From JALOAF01 sp035446765 (GTDB taxonomy: Bacteria; Patescibacteriota; Gracilibacteria; Absconditabacterales; Absconditicoccaceae): 41,492 nt of DNA. Of the stretch, positions 9,521-18,776 are shown in pieces. Under the pieces are notes generated by a model. The model was not told the origin of the DNA and ran no database searches. It worked only from the letters and a program-made list of their open reading frames with translations. Location of the stretch: positions 1 to 41,492 of the forward strand of contig DAOTFU010000005.1 in the NCBI GenBank assembly GCA_035446765.1. The letters are read 5' to 3'. Every line of letters begins with the position of its first letter. Position 1 is the stretch's first letter. A program made the position numbers and the translations under genes.

Positions 9521-11402
9521 ATGATGCCAACTGATGAAAATAAAACACAAAATCCTGGAGACAATTCACAAAACAATCAATCTAATTGATCAAATGTATC
9601 TGATGATAAAGATACGTCTTTGGATATAGATTTAAATTTGGATTGATTAGAGGTTTGATCAGATGAGTGATCTAAATCTCAAGGTGATGATTCAGATGAT
9701 GACACTAAAGGCACCAATTCTGATGATAACTGGCTTGAGGAAGAAGATAAGAAAGTAGAAGAGATGGACAATAAAGAAACTGAAATCAAAAAAGATGAAA
9801 GTAGTCAAATGAAGTCAGATGATTTTGATTTGTGAGATTTGGGTATGCCTAGTGACAAAGAAGATATTGTAGAAAAGTCAGACCAGTTGGGTTGATCAGA
9901 AGATAAACAAGAATCTGATTTAGATTTTTCTTTAGATGTAGAGGAGTTGAATCCTATAGATACTTCAACTAAACCNNNNNNNNNNNNNNNNNNNNNNNNN
10001 NNNNNNNNNNNNNNNNNNNNNNNNNNNNNNNNNNNNNNNNNNNNNNNNNNNNNNNNNNNNNNNNNNNNNNNNNNNTGAAGTAGAAGAAGTTAAACCTGAA
10101 GTAGAAGAAGTTAAACCTGAAGTAGAAGAAGTTAAACCTGAAGTAGAAGAAACTATTAAAGGCTCTGAAGAAAAATTAGAGGATACTAAAAAAATTAATG
10201 AACTTCATTTAGAGTCTGTTGGCGGACAAGATGTAGTTGAAAATAACAATGGTGATGTAGTTTCAGATACAGGTGATAATGTTGAATCAGATGTTTATGC
10301 TCCAAATGAGAAAGAGTTTGAAGCATCTAAAAATTTGCTTGAATCTTCTCCTAAATGACCAGTTAGTTTGTCTGATTTGGAAAATAATACAGATGAAAAA
10401 GACGCAAAACAAGAAAATAATATAGAACAAAATGTTTCTGATAATACAGAACAAGGTGGTATGATGGATTTAGACTCTATGATAGAAAAATCTAAAAAAC
10501 AAGATATTGCACAAGATAATGATCCACAAAAGAAAATAGATAATTTGGGTGTTGATAAGATGTCTGCAGTTGTTGTAGATAATGAAGAATCTCCACAAGT
10601 AGAAAATGATAAGCCAGGAGATATTGAATTTGGCAATGTTGAAGCTGAAAAAGTAGATCAGACAGTAGAACAGAGTTCAAATCAAAACACTTCTAATGAA
10701 CAAGAAGTTGAAGAAAATCCTAAATGAAATAATCATAATTGATTAAAATTATTTGTTTTGATTATTTTGGTTTTGGTATGAGGTTTCTTACTTATTAAAA
10801 CTATGTTTCCAGAAGAGATGAGAAGTATGTTTTGAGATGACAACCAACAAGAAATTATATCTCTAGATACATGAAATCTTGTCCAAGATACTTGATCTTT
10901 ACAAGAGTTGGATGAAGATAGTTTAGCATCACAACTCCAAGATACTGGAAACAATATAATTGAGTATGTGGATACCGGTTCTGAATTAGACAATAATATA
11001 GATACTTGATCAAATATGTCTGGATTTGATACTTTTTGAGAATTAGACAATGCCATAGATGCTGTAGATTCTCAGTATGCAGAGATATTGGAAAGACTTC
11101 GTAATTATAAATCTCAATGAGAGGATTTTAATCAATGGGGTAGATCTCAATGAAATTCTACGGCTATGAAATATGGTCTTTATATTTCTGAGAAATCTCA
11201 ATCTGTGATAGATGATATTGAAAATGATATAGAAATAGATAATACGAAGGTAGAAAATTACTTTGCACAATTTGATATTTATTTGTGAAAGTTGGAATGA
11301 CTTCGCGAGAGTATTGAGTGACCTAGTGTGCAGAGTGGTAGTTTAATATCTTCGTGATTAAATGAACAAAATCCAGTCTGACAAACAGGTACAAGCCAGT
11401 AA
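9521..11402 (+). CDS. Large acidic repeat protein with one membrane helix (broken by assembly gap)
   Basis: The coding frame enters the gap as 9521-based and leaves it in a different one, because the 100-N filler is not the true length. Before the gap: a highly acidic, Asp/Ser/Lys-rich region with no hydrophobic stretch. After the gap: copies of EVEEVKP, another long acidic region, a transmembrane helix (LKLFVLIILVLVGGFLLI, about 10742-10800), and a C-terminal domain with coiled-coil character (ELDNAIDAVDSQYAEILERL). The N-terminus is probably cytoplasmic and the C-terminus outside. The stop at 11400-11402 lies 41 bases inside the next gene. Function unknown; the architecture suggests a scaffold or spacer. 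Confidence 0.7.
9976..10075. other. Assembly gap, 100 N
   Basis: Exactly 100 N, the usual filler for a gap of unknown size. The sequence just before it (ACTAAACC) resembles the end of the 21-base repeat that follows it, so the gap most likely hides more copies of the EVEEVKP repeat. Confidence 0.95.
10076..10152 (+). repeat. 21-base tandem coding repeat (EVEEVKP)
   Basis: At least three almost identical 21-base units, each coding EVEEVKP, followed by a fourth unit that diverges after EVEE. The left side of the array is lost in the N gap. In-frame repeats like this change copy number easily. Confidence 0.85.
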
Positions 11403-12291
11403 ATTTAGTATCTCTGTAGAATCTCTACTAGAGAAATTTCTTTATTACTTAGAATATGAAAAAAACCATAGTCCAAAAACCTTGGAAAACTATAGTTTGT
11501 GGTTAAATAGGTTTGCAAATTATGTAGGTGGTGATATGGATGTGACTAAGATAAAACCTATGTATATGCTGGATTATAGGATGTACTTAAATCAGCTTGG
11601 ATTATCAAAAAAAACGATAAATTATCATATAGTGGCAATTAGGTCGTTTTTTAAGTTTTGTCTAAAAAATGATATTGATTGTATGTCTCCAGATAAGTTA
11701 GAGTTGGCTAGAATACCAAATAGAGAGATTAATTTTTTGTTGGAAGAGGAGGTTATGAAAATTATGAATGCTCCTATGCAGATTGAAAAAGATGATCTTA
11801 AAAGAAAAAGGGATATAGCTATTTTGTGGATGTTGTATGGTACAGGATTGCGTGTATCTGAACTTATTAGTATCAAAAGAGACCAGATAGATACAAACAA
11901 CAAACAGTTTTCAGTGAGATGAAAATGATCCAAAATAAGAGCGATTTTTATGACCAATCAAGCCAAAGATGCTTTGGTAAATTATCTAAAAGCTAGATCA
12001 GATACTAGTGATTATCTTTTTATATCATTGTCTTGAAATAGTTTTGGTAAGGTTTTGAGTAGAAATTCTGTAGAAGCTATAGTAAAAAAATACACAAGTA
12101 TCGCTTGAATAAAAAAGAAAGTAACTCCACATACTTTGAGGCATAGCTTTGCTACTACTTTGATTAAAAAATGAGCAGATATAAGAGCTGTGCAAACTTT
12201 ATTGGGGCACGCTAGTATTACTACTACACAGATATATACTCATGTAGATGATAAGTATTTGAAGTGAGTACATGATTTGTTGGATGAATAA
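11362..12291 (+). CDS. Tyrosine recombinase, XerC/XerD type
   Basis: 309 residues. An N-terminal SAM-like core-binding domain (FLYYLEYEKNHSPKTLENYSLWLNRF) is followed by the catalytic domain. The active-site residues are visible: Arg in GTGLRVSEL, Lys in the beta-hairpin VRGKGSK, HTLRHSFAT, the His of LLGHASITTT and Tyr in IYTH. It probably resolves chromosome dimers at a dif site; XerC and XerD cannot be told apart by eye. It starts inside the last 41 bases of the acidic protein gene, so the two are likely co-transcribed. Several internal TGA are Gly. No adjacent integration site or phage gene was seen, which argues for a housekeeping Xer. Confidence 0.88.
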
Positions 12292-12365
12292 AAGTTGACA
12301 TTTGTCTTGTAATCTTTATAGTTTATCTTGAAAATTAATAAAAAAATAATTGGGAGGTATAAATT

Positions 12366-12605
12366 ATGAAAAAAATCAAAAAATTTAATTTTTGGCATTT
12401 ATTTTTATTTGCAGCTTTGATTTCTGTGATAATGACTTTATTAGTTAATATATCACCTATATTAAGTAACAGAGTTAATTATAACTTAATAAAAGCTGAC
12501 TTATTGTTTTTTATGGGTTTGTCTGTTTTTGTTCTTTATGTTCTTGCTATATTTTTGGTAGCTATGAAAAAAATAGAATTTAAAGGCATAACCAAAAAAA
12601 CTTAA
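12366..12605 (+). CDS. Small two-helix membrane protein
   Basis: 79 residues: a basic N-terminus (MKKIKKFNF), a helix (WHLFLFAALISVIMTLLVNI), a short outside loop, a second helix (LLFFMGLSVFVLYVLAIFLVAM) and a basic tail. Both ends are therefore predicted to be inside. It is preceded by a perfect GGGAGG Shine-Dalgarno (12352-12357) eight bases before the ATG. This is striking here, since most genes in the window show no such site. Family not recognised. Confidence 0.65.
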   Translation: MKKIKKFNFWHLFLFAALISVIMTLLVNISPILSNRVNYNLIKADLLFFMGLSVFVLYVLAIFLVAMKKIEFKGITKKT

Positions 12606-12624
12606 AATAACAATATTTAGTAAA

Positions 12625-12655
12625 AGACTGCGAATTTTGTTTGCAGTTTTTTGTT
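12625..12655 (+). terminator. Rho-independent terminator
   Basis: Stem ACTGCGAA / TTTGCAGT with a short loop followed by TTTTTTG. It ends the small membrane protein gene. Further on, 12759-12775 holds a second perfect hairpin (CTTCCCC/GGGGAAG) near the end of the convergent aminotransferase gene. Confidence 0.7.
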
Positions 12656-12803
12656 AATAGGAATATTTCCTTTGTGGAAGTTTTTTGTCCCATAGTATTA
12701 TGGGATAGTTGGATTTTTTAATAAATTGTATTAAACCCCCAACTAGCTTTGCGAACAACTTCCCCGTAGGGGAAGAATACCTTGATTGTTTTAATTTTAT
12801 ATT

Positions 12804-14108
12804 TTATCTTAATTTTTCAAATTCTTGGAATAATTTAGCAAAGAGTTCTGGGACTAGAGCCATTTTTTCTGGAGTATCTACATAGGCTATTCTCATTTGA
12901 GTAAGTCCTGGATTTGTTTCTCATTCTTTAGTTTTGTAGAATCCTGTCATAGGAGAGACTAGTAGAGTATACTTTTCTCAGTTGATATCTACTGATCATT
13001 TTTGAGCACAGTATAGTACGAATTCCATTGCGTCAAATCATGGTTTAGCAATATTTTTTACCTCTACTACTGAATAGATAGACGCATCAGGAGCTGATAC
13101 TATGATTCATGGAAGTTTGTTTTTAAATTCTACTGTTAGGTTGTTCATCATGTCGAAATAATATTTTCTTTGTTTTGTGTATCGTGTTTGTAAATCTGTG
13201 TGAGATTCGTGGGCTAAAGATCCAAATATATATTGTCATATGGCGTTGGAACAAAGTCATGCTGTATTTTCTGCTACTGATTTTTCATGGAATTCTTTGT
13301 TGTCTGTAATTAATGCACCGATTCTTAATCCACAAGCATTCCATACTTTTGATGAAGTTTCGATACTGATTCTTTTTCATTCAATTCCTGGTACTTCTTT
13401 GTTTGTGATTCATCGAATACTTGATACTGGTTCGTCAGTATAATAAAATTCTCTATATGCTTCGTCACTTACCATTCGCATATCATATTTTACACAAAGT
13501 TTTGCTATAGTTTTCATAGCTTCCAGATTATAATATTGTCATGTAGGATTGTCATAGGGTATTACAACTATTGTTTTTGGTTTTTCTGTTTCAATTACTT
13601 TTTCTATTTCAGATATATCTGGTAATGTAAATTGTCCATTATCTTGTAAAGTTCTTCTAACTGATATTGTTTTTCTACCAAGTCTTTCTGCAAATGAAAC
13701 GTAGTTTGTATATGCTGCATCGATTAATAATAATGGTGATTCATTACTTCATGCGTCACCACATGTACCAAGAGTTACTAATTCCATAGCTTGACTACCT
13801 CCATCTGTGACTTGAGAGTATAGTCAGTTTGTATCAAATCCACTAGATCTTACAATATTTAAAAATGCTTCGTTAGTTTCTTTTTCTCACACTGTGGCAG
13901 TATATTTTATTACTCCATTTTTAAATGGGCTATTTTCATTTTGTAAATCAAACATTCTTTTTTGCATAGCAGGGTATGCTGGCAATGACACATTTCATAT
14001 AGCTGTGTTAATAGCTTTTGTGTCATCAGATCTTTCCATAAATTCAATTTGTGCTGTTCTAATTGCTGATGGTTTTCTAGATTGAAAATGGTTTGATAGT
14101 TTTGGCAT
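12804..14108 (-). CDS. PLP-dependent class I/II aminotransferase
   Basis: 434 residues, fold type I. Visible: the DGGSQAMEL segment that binds the cofactor phosphate, IPYDNPTGQYY with the conserved Asn, the SDEAYREFYY motif, and SSKVWNACGLRIGAL with the Schiff-base Lys and the second Arg. The N-terminal HFQSRKPSAIRTAQIEF is unlike textbook AspC. It resembles the aspartate/alanine-type enzymes of candidate-phylum genomes; the amino-acid substrate cannot be read from sequence. One CGA (SSI-CGA-GIT) has no clear residue preference. Starts at the ATG at 14108; no neighbours in the same operon. Confidence 0.85.
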
Positions 14109-14285
14109 GAAATACAATTAAAAATTTAAAGTTTAAAATGTGCAATGTAAAATTTACAATATTTTTGTACAAGTTTTGTGATAGGGAAATAGTTCTGTTT
14201 TTCAATATTCTTTTTGGTGGTTTTTTCTTGAAAAGCTTTTGTTTATTTATAAAAGTTTGTTTAGTTTTATTGTTAAATATGAAAG

Positions 14286-15026
14286 ATGAAAAAAGTTGAA
14301 TTAATAAATTTTTTGAATGAATACTTAAAGATAGATGAGTATGAAGATAGTAGCAAAAATGGTCTACAAGTAGATAGTCAAAAAACTGAAATCAAAAAAA
14401 TCTGATATGCCGTAGATGCTACGAGTTATATTTTTGATAAAGCCATCAAGGAAAAAGTAGATATGATAATTTGTCATCATGGATTATTTTGGGGATTTGA
14501 TCCTGTGGTTGTCTGAACTCATTATGATAGATTGAGTAAATTGATCAAAAATGATATAGCTTTGTATGCTTGTCATTTGCCTTTGGATGGACATGAAGAA
14601 GTTGGAAACAATGTAGTAATGTTGAATAAATTTGTAGATTTTTTTGCTATGAAAGATTGTAAAATATCTCAAATAGATGTTTGATATGAGATATTTTTTG
14701 AAAATCATATAGATTTGAGAAAAATTAAGGAATTTTGTGAGAATGTTGATATAGAATATAAATATTTTGATAATGCGGATAAAATTAAAAGTGTGGTTTT
14801 TTGTTCTGGATCTGGTAGAAATTTTATAGAATGAAGATATGGTGACTATAATTTATTGATAACATGAGAATTGAATCATGAAACTTTGGTATTAGCTAAA
14901 GAAAATAATTTATCTGTTCTTTTGTGATGACATTATGAGACAGAAATATTTGGAGTACAGGCTTTGGCCGAAAAATTAAAAGAAAAGTTTTGAGTTGAGA
15001 TAGTATTTTTGGATGAGAAATATTAG
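14286..15026 (+). CDS. Nif3-like / DUF34 metal-binding protein
   Basis: 246 residues, standard for the short form. Signature pieces: SSKNGLQVD near residue 24, IICHHGLFWG with the metal-binding His pair, YACHLPLDGHEEVGNN, and a C-terminal LGGHYETEIFGVQALAE with His/Glu ligands. Members are annotated as GTP cyclohydrolase I type 2 homologues or metal chaperones; the true substrate is unknown. About ten TGA codons are Gly, two of them in conserved motifs (YAVDATSYIF preceded by IG, and LLGGHYE). Ends with TAG. Confidence 0.88.
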
Positions 15027-15114
15027 ATGGTAATTAGTTATTGGTTTATTGGGAATTGAGGCAGATCAACTTTTTTTAAAAAACTATTGTATTTAATATA
15101 AAAAGGATTATATT

Positions 15115-15138
15115 AATTGTGGGAATATTCCCACAATT
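15115..15138. terminator. Perfect 24-base palindrome, likely terminator
   Basis: AATTGTGGGAAT and its exact reverse complement abut with no loop, then TTTTTA follows. It sits between the Nif3-like gene and the DUF134 gene. A protein-binding site is the alternative. Confidence 0.55.
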
Positions 15139-15163
15139 AATTTTTATTTACAAGTTATTGTCT

Positions 15164-15466
15164 ATGAATTGATTTTGATGTGGTAGAGGAAGAGGCAGGA
15201 TGAAAAAAAATAGGAGAGTAAATTTTCAATCCAATGTGGATCTGTTTAAGCCTATTGGCATTCCTAGATCTCAATTGGAAGAGATTGTACTGTGACATGA
15301 TGAGGTAGAAGCATTGAGATTGAAAAATATTGAGAAAATGGACGTTGTTTCATGAGCAAAGGAGATGGAAGTTTCAAAGTCTACATTTGCTAGGATATAC
15401 AATCAGGCAGTTGAAAAGCTTTCGGATGCTATAATAAATGGGAAGGTTATCAGAATAGAGAAATAA
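15164..15466 (+). CDS. DUF134 / UPF0251 predicted DNA-binding protein
   Basis: 100 residues. After a Gly/Arg-rich start (MNGFGCGRGRGRMKKNRR) come FKPIGIPRSQLEEIVLGHDEVEALRL and a helix-turn-helix, KEMEVSKSTFARIYNQAVEKL, then ALVNGK-like AIINGKVIRIE. This matches the UPF0251 family throughout. Such proteins usually sit beside DUF5320 or NifX/NifB-like iron-molybdenum-cofactor-type proteins, as here. The regulated genes are not known. The start ATG is followed by two TGA (Gly), so a standard-code caller would begin at the internal ATG. Confidence 0.85.
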
Positions 15467-15576
15467 AAATTAGCGAATTGTTAAATTGCAAATTCCAAGT
15501 TATTTAATTCGAAATATTTTAATTTGTTAGTTTGTTAATTGTTAGTTTATGGTTTTATTTTTAACCAAATATAAAA

Positions 15577-15750
15577 ATGCCAAATAAAGATGGTACAGGA
15601 CCAAATGGTCAAGGATCTGCTACAGGTAGAGGAATGGGAAATTGTGGTAAAAAACCTAAAGATTCTAATACTAATTTAGGTAAGAAAAATTGACAAGGTT
15701 GTGCACAATGAAGATGACAATGAAATGGCGGTAGAAGATGTTGTAAATAA
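15577..15750 (+). CDS. DUF5320 family small Gly/Cys-rich protein
   Basis: 57 residues: MPNKDGTGPNGQGSATGRGMG, then a Lys/Gly/Asn-rich stretch, QGCAQGRGQG and the C-terminal CCK. The DGTGPxGxGxxTGRGxG opening is the DUF5320 signature. The Cys at the centre and end could bind metal. It lies 110 bases downstream of the DUF134 regulator, the usual pairing of these families. Five TGA codons are Gly, so it is invisible with the standard code. Confidence 0.8.
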
Positions 15751-15757
15751 CAAAAAA

Positions 15758-15782
15758 AGAGCCTTTAAGGGCTCTTTTTTTA
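15758..15782 (+). terminator. Rho-independent terminator
   Basis: AGAGCC / GGCTCT stem with a TTTAAG loop, followed by a run of T. It terminates the DUF134-DUF5320 pair; the flanking A-run would also serve the convergent RRM gene. Confidence 0.8.
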
Positions 15783-15803
15783 TACGAAAGTATTTTGGTA
15801 ATA

Positions 15804-16091
15804 TTAGTATTCTTCTCTTTGAGGTCTTTCTTCTCTAGGTCTTGCTACTGTTACTTTAATTTCTCTACCGTCTACTTCTTTATCGTTCAATTCTTCAAGA
15901 GCTTTAGCAGCATCTTCTTCGTTTACGAATTTAACGAAACCAAATCCTTTACTTCTACCTGTCATCCTGTCGATGATCAATTTTACATCTTCAATTTCTC
16001 CATATGGAGCGAATAGTTCTCTCATGTCTTCTTCTCACATGTTCCATGAGAAATTTCCAACAAATAAGTTGGTGTTGTCAACTGTTGTCAT
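15804..16091 (-). CDS. RRM-domain RNA-binding protein
   Basis: 95 residues, a single RNA recognition motif. RNP2 is LFVGNF near residue 9 and RNP1 is KGFGFVKF near residue 48, each with its aromatic residues, so RNA binding should be intact. The tail ARPREERPQREEY is short and charged. Similar small RRM proteins in bacteria act as RNA chaperones or cold-response factors. The true start is the ATG at 16091 (MTTVDNTNLFVGNFSW). The codon after NM is TGA (Gly), and reading it as stop would hide the whole RNP2 strand. Monocistronic. Confidence 0.92.
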
Positions 16092-16273
16092 TTAATAATT
16101 ACACATAATAATAAAAGTGCCTATGATAGGCTACTTTGCCGAATAATAAATGTTATTTGGAAAAGTAAGCTTATTATAAGGAAAATTTTTGATAATGCAA
16201 GGGCTTTATTTTTGTTTGAGAAATAAGTCTTATAAACAAAAAGTATTTGTATATTTTTTGAATGAAATATAAT

Positions 16274-16801
16274 TTACATTCGAGAGCTTACTAGATTTCG
16301 TATTCCTTTTCACAAGAAAATAAATGGTATATGTGTGATACTTTTTCCTATTATTAGTGCTATCAAAAAGTATGGAAATTTAATTTTTTTGTAGAGAATC
16401 CTAGTGGTTATGAGATCTGGTATGATAGGTAGATAACATGCAATAGTGATAAAAAACATAGCGAATTTACCGTGTTTTGTATTGGCATATTTTCTTAGTG
16501 TATTTGATAGTTTTTGTAATCTTTTTCATTTTTTTAAACGTTTTGTGATTTTGTAGAGAGCACTATTTTTGTCTCATTTTTTGTTTGTAGACTCAATTTT
16601 TTGCATTATATAATTTTGAGAAAATCGTATGAGTGTAGTAGACAATGTGGCTGTACCAACACTTAATATTGATAATGTTACAGGGTTTGCATGTTGTATC
16701 AACATAGCTCATGTCAGAGAATAGGATAGTGGTATAAGCAACGGTGGTAATATTGGTCATAGAAATATTATGATACACAATATTATAAATTGAATAATCA
16801 T
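16274..16801 (-). CDS. Small polytopic membrane protein, possibly SNARE-associated/VTT-like
   Basis: 175 residues. Hydrophobic segments lie at about 2-35, 38-62, 110-128 and 140-165, with a long basic cytoplasmic loop (KKGDKNSALYKITKRLKKGKRLQKL) in the middle. The pattern of two paired re-entrant-like segments with LPPLLIPLSYSLTGAM and PIIPDLITTRILYKKIKFPYF is reminiscent of DedA/VTT proteins, but the match is weak. Two CGA (IRFSQ as IWFSQ; GIRNL as GIWNL) are taken as Trp. The alternative is an unclassified membrane protein. It lies upstream of nothing else on its strand. Confidence 0.65.
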
Positions 16802-16865
16802 TTTGTGAGTGTTTATAAAATTTATTGATAAAGTTATATTAATGATATTTTTTAAATCAAGATTG

Positions 16866-16894
16866 AATAAAAAAAACTACGATGTAAATCGTAG
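16866..16894 (-). terminator. Terminator of tmRNA
   Basis: On the minus strand CTACGAT / ATCGTAG closes a four-base loop and is followed by eight T. It stands about 22 bases past the tmRNA 3' end. Confidence 0.85.
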
Positions 16895-16915
16895 ATTGTT
16901 TTGATTCTGATTATC

Positions 16916-17280
16916 TGGAGATGGCCGGAATCGAACCGGCGTCTAAAAGACATAAGCAATAACGTCTACCACCATAGACTATTTTTTGGGCGAAATGTCA
17001 CGCACAGAGTAGTTACTTAAGGCAACAAATCTGATATATCAAAGTTATATCAAACTTATATTTCCTACTTATGTCTCCGTCTACCTAGTAGGTGTCTAGT
17101 AGAACCGGTTGATACGATCGTTAAACTAAGCGTAGTTTAGAACGAAAGCGTTAGCTCTCGCTAACAAATTTTTTGATTTTGCATTTTTAGATGCTGAACG
17201 ATTATTTTATACTCGGTACGCTCATCGAGTAGTGGCAATTATTGTTTATGAGAATCTTTTATCGAAGCCTGTACATCCCC
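16916..17280 (-). ncRNA. ssrA: Transfer-messenger RNA (tmRNA)
   Basis: 365 nt. The 5' end GGGGATGTACAGGCTTCGAT pairs (GGGGATG with CATCTCC) with the 3' end. That end carries the T arm GGTTCGATTCC and a discriminator A followed by GA, so CCA is not encoded. The resume codon is GCA at 17182-17180 (minus). The tag reads AKSKNLLARANAFVLNYA and ends with TAG at 17128-17126, followed closely by TAA. The tag uses neither TGA nor CGA, and its end (NYA) keeps the small hydrophobic C-terminus that proteases read. Together with the ArfB-like gene it supplies ribosome rescue in a genome lacking UGA stops. Confidence 0.95.
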
Positions 17281-17389
17281 GTTTTCAATGTTTCAATGTA
17301 CAATTTAAAATGTACAATTGATTTGTGGTGGATTATCATTTTCTTTGTTATCCACTTAGATGAATATAAAGATATCTATTCTTTTTTCA

Positions 17390-17494
17390 ATAAAAAGAAA
17401 ACCCCCTCATAGTAACGGGGGGTCGGATATAGGTGGGATATGAATCCAATGTAGCTATTCGTTCATGACACTTTCGCTACCCATTGTCACCAAT
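17390..17494 (-). ncRNA. Candidate small structured RNA of unknown family
   Basis: On the minus strand TTGACT (17528-17523) and TATATA (17506-17501) are 16 bases apart. A region of about 70 bases follows with strong dyads. CAATGGGTAGC pairs with GCTACATTG, and TGACA upstream matches TGTCA in the loop, so a pseudoknot is possible. A strong hairpin (ACCCCCC / GGGGGGT type) and a T-rich tail (17390-17423) end it. It is much more GC-rich than the surroundings and contains no ORF worth naming. It does not fold as a tRNA: no matching acceptor stem. It sits directly upstream of tmRNA. Confidence 0.5.
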
Positions 17495-17596
17495 GAATCT
17501 TATATATAAAATATAAGACCAAAGTCAAGACTTTTTTGTTTTTTATATTTTTGTCAATCTTATTGGTTTTTTGTATTGCAAAATCTTGTCTAAAAT

Positions 17597-17625
17597 TTGC
17601 ATATTTATGCTAGTTACAGTATAAT
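17597..17625 (+). promoter_or_regulatory. Promoter of the R15P isomerase gene
   Basis: TTGCAT (17597-17602), 17 bases, TATAAT (17620-17625). The -10 lies inside TTACAGTATAATTATAG, and the same 17 bases recur at the RuBisCO promoter 1.1 kb downstream. Confidence 0.7.
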
Positions 17626-17653
17626 TATAGTATATTTAAAGATAGTACTGATT

Positions 17654-18607
17654 ATGAAAAGTCTGAAAAACATAGAAACGATAGCAGATGATATAAAGAC
17701 AATAACTATACAATGAGCTACAAATATTGCCATAGCAGCTTTTAGTGTTATGAAATTGGAGCTTAACACACTAGATTTCAATAATTTAGATGAGTTTTGT
17801 GATTTTGTATTAAAATGATCTAAAATGCTTATGGAAGCTAGAGATACAGAGCCCATGTTGTTTAATTGAATGAAATATGCTTTAAATGTAATGAAGAGTG
17901 AAAAATGAAGAGTGAAGAGTGGAAAAATATCGGTAGATGAGCTAAAACAGAAAGTAGTAGAAGCATTGGATGAGTTTATGGGAAGAGTAGAAAAAGAAAA
18001 GGAAATTAGGAAGAAAATATGAGCAGACTTGATAAAAGATGGTGAAAATATTTTTACTCATTGTCATTCAAGTTCAGCTGTATGAATTTTTAAAAAGGCA
18101 CACAAGGATTGAAAAAAAATACATATTTACAATGATGAGACTAGACCATTGTATCAAGGTAGAAAGACATCAAAAGATTTGGCAAAAGCTGGCATACCAA
18201 ACACTATGGTAACAGATTGAGCTTCTACTTTTTTTGTGGATAATATCTATGAAAGTCATGTAGATATAGACAAGGTGATCATTGGTTGTGATTCTATCAG
18301 AATCAATGGTGATGTGCTCAATAAAGTGTGAAGTTTTGGTATCTGACTGGCTGCTCATCATAGTAAGATACCTGTATATATTGCTGGTAGTTTGATGAAA
18401 GTGGATGTAACCAACAATATTGAGATAGAAAAAAGGTCTGCAAATGAGGTCTGGGAAGATAAACCAAAAAATTTAGAAATATTAAATTATGCTTTTGATA
18501 TGATACCTGCTAAATTTATTACCGGAATTATTACTGAATTTGGTGTAATTAAACCAAAAGATATCAAGAAAATGGTGAAAAAACATTATCCACGAATGCT
18601 GAATTAA
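17654..18607 (+). CDS. Ribose-1,5-bisphosphate isomerase (e2b2 family)
   Basis: Converts ribose-1,5-bisphosphate to ribulose-1,5-bisphosphate, the RuBisCO substrate. 317 residues, the normal size. An N-terminal helical domain is followed by the eIF2B-like Rossmann domain. Visible: FTHCHSSAV near residue 137, YNDETRPLYQGRKTSKDLA, TDGASTFFV, IIGCDSIRINGDVLNKVGSFGIGLAAHHSKIP with the catalytic Cys and Asp, and NEVWEDKPKN. The C-terminus reads HYPWML with CGA as Trp, the usual ending of the archaeal enzyme. It has its own promoter and a terminator at 18674-18706, so it is separate from the rubisco transcript but probably controlled together with it. Confidence 0.92.
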
Positions 18608-18673
18608 GTTAAAAGTTAAACCACCGCTTTGCGGGGCAAGAGTTAAAAGTTTGTAAGCTTATGATTTTTTATC

Positions 18674-18706
18674 AAATGTCTATTGAAAATGGACATTTTT
18701 TATTGC
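18674..18706 (+). terminator. Terminator after R15P isomerase
   Basis: AAATGTC (18674-18680) pairs with GACATTT (18692-18698), followed by T-rich sequence. It splits the AMP-pathway genes into two transcripts. Confidence 0.7.
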
Positions 18707-18713
18707 TATTTTT

Positions 18714-18742
18714 TTGCTTTTTTTGTGCTTTTACAGTATAAT
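18714..18742 (+). promoter_or_regulatory. Promoter of the RuBisCO-AMP phosphorylase-pyruvate kinase genes
   Basis: TTGCTT (18714-18719), 17 bases, TATAAT (18737-18742), inside the box TTACAGTATAATTATAG shared exactly with the R15P isomerase promoter. Confidence 0.7.
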
Positions 18743-18776
18743 TATAGTGATTTTAAAAATTAACACTTTAAAACAA

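Noticed and set aside
10295..11270. Minus-strand open frames opposite the acidic protein
   Set aside because: They are shadows of the low-complexity plus-strand gene, with Ser/Phe/Ile-rich noise and no motif.
11362..12291. Phage or integron integrase
   Set aside because: No att-like repeats, cargo genes or phage genes are adjacent; length and motifs fit a housekeeping Xer recombinase.
17401..17500. A tRNA gene on the minus strand (T-loop-like GGATTCATATCC)
   Set aside because: No 7-bp acceptor stem can be formed with upstream bases, T-stem pairing is poor and no proper anticodon arm was found.
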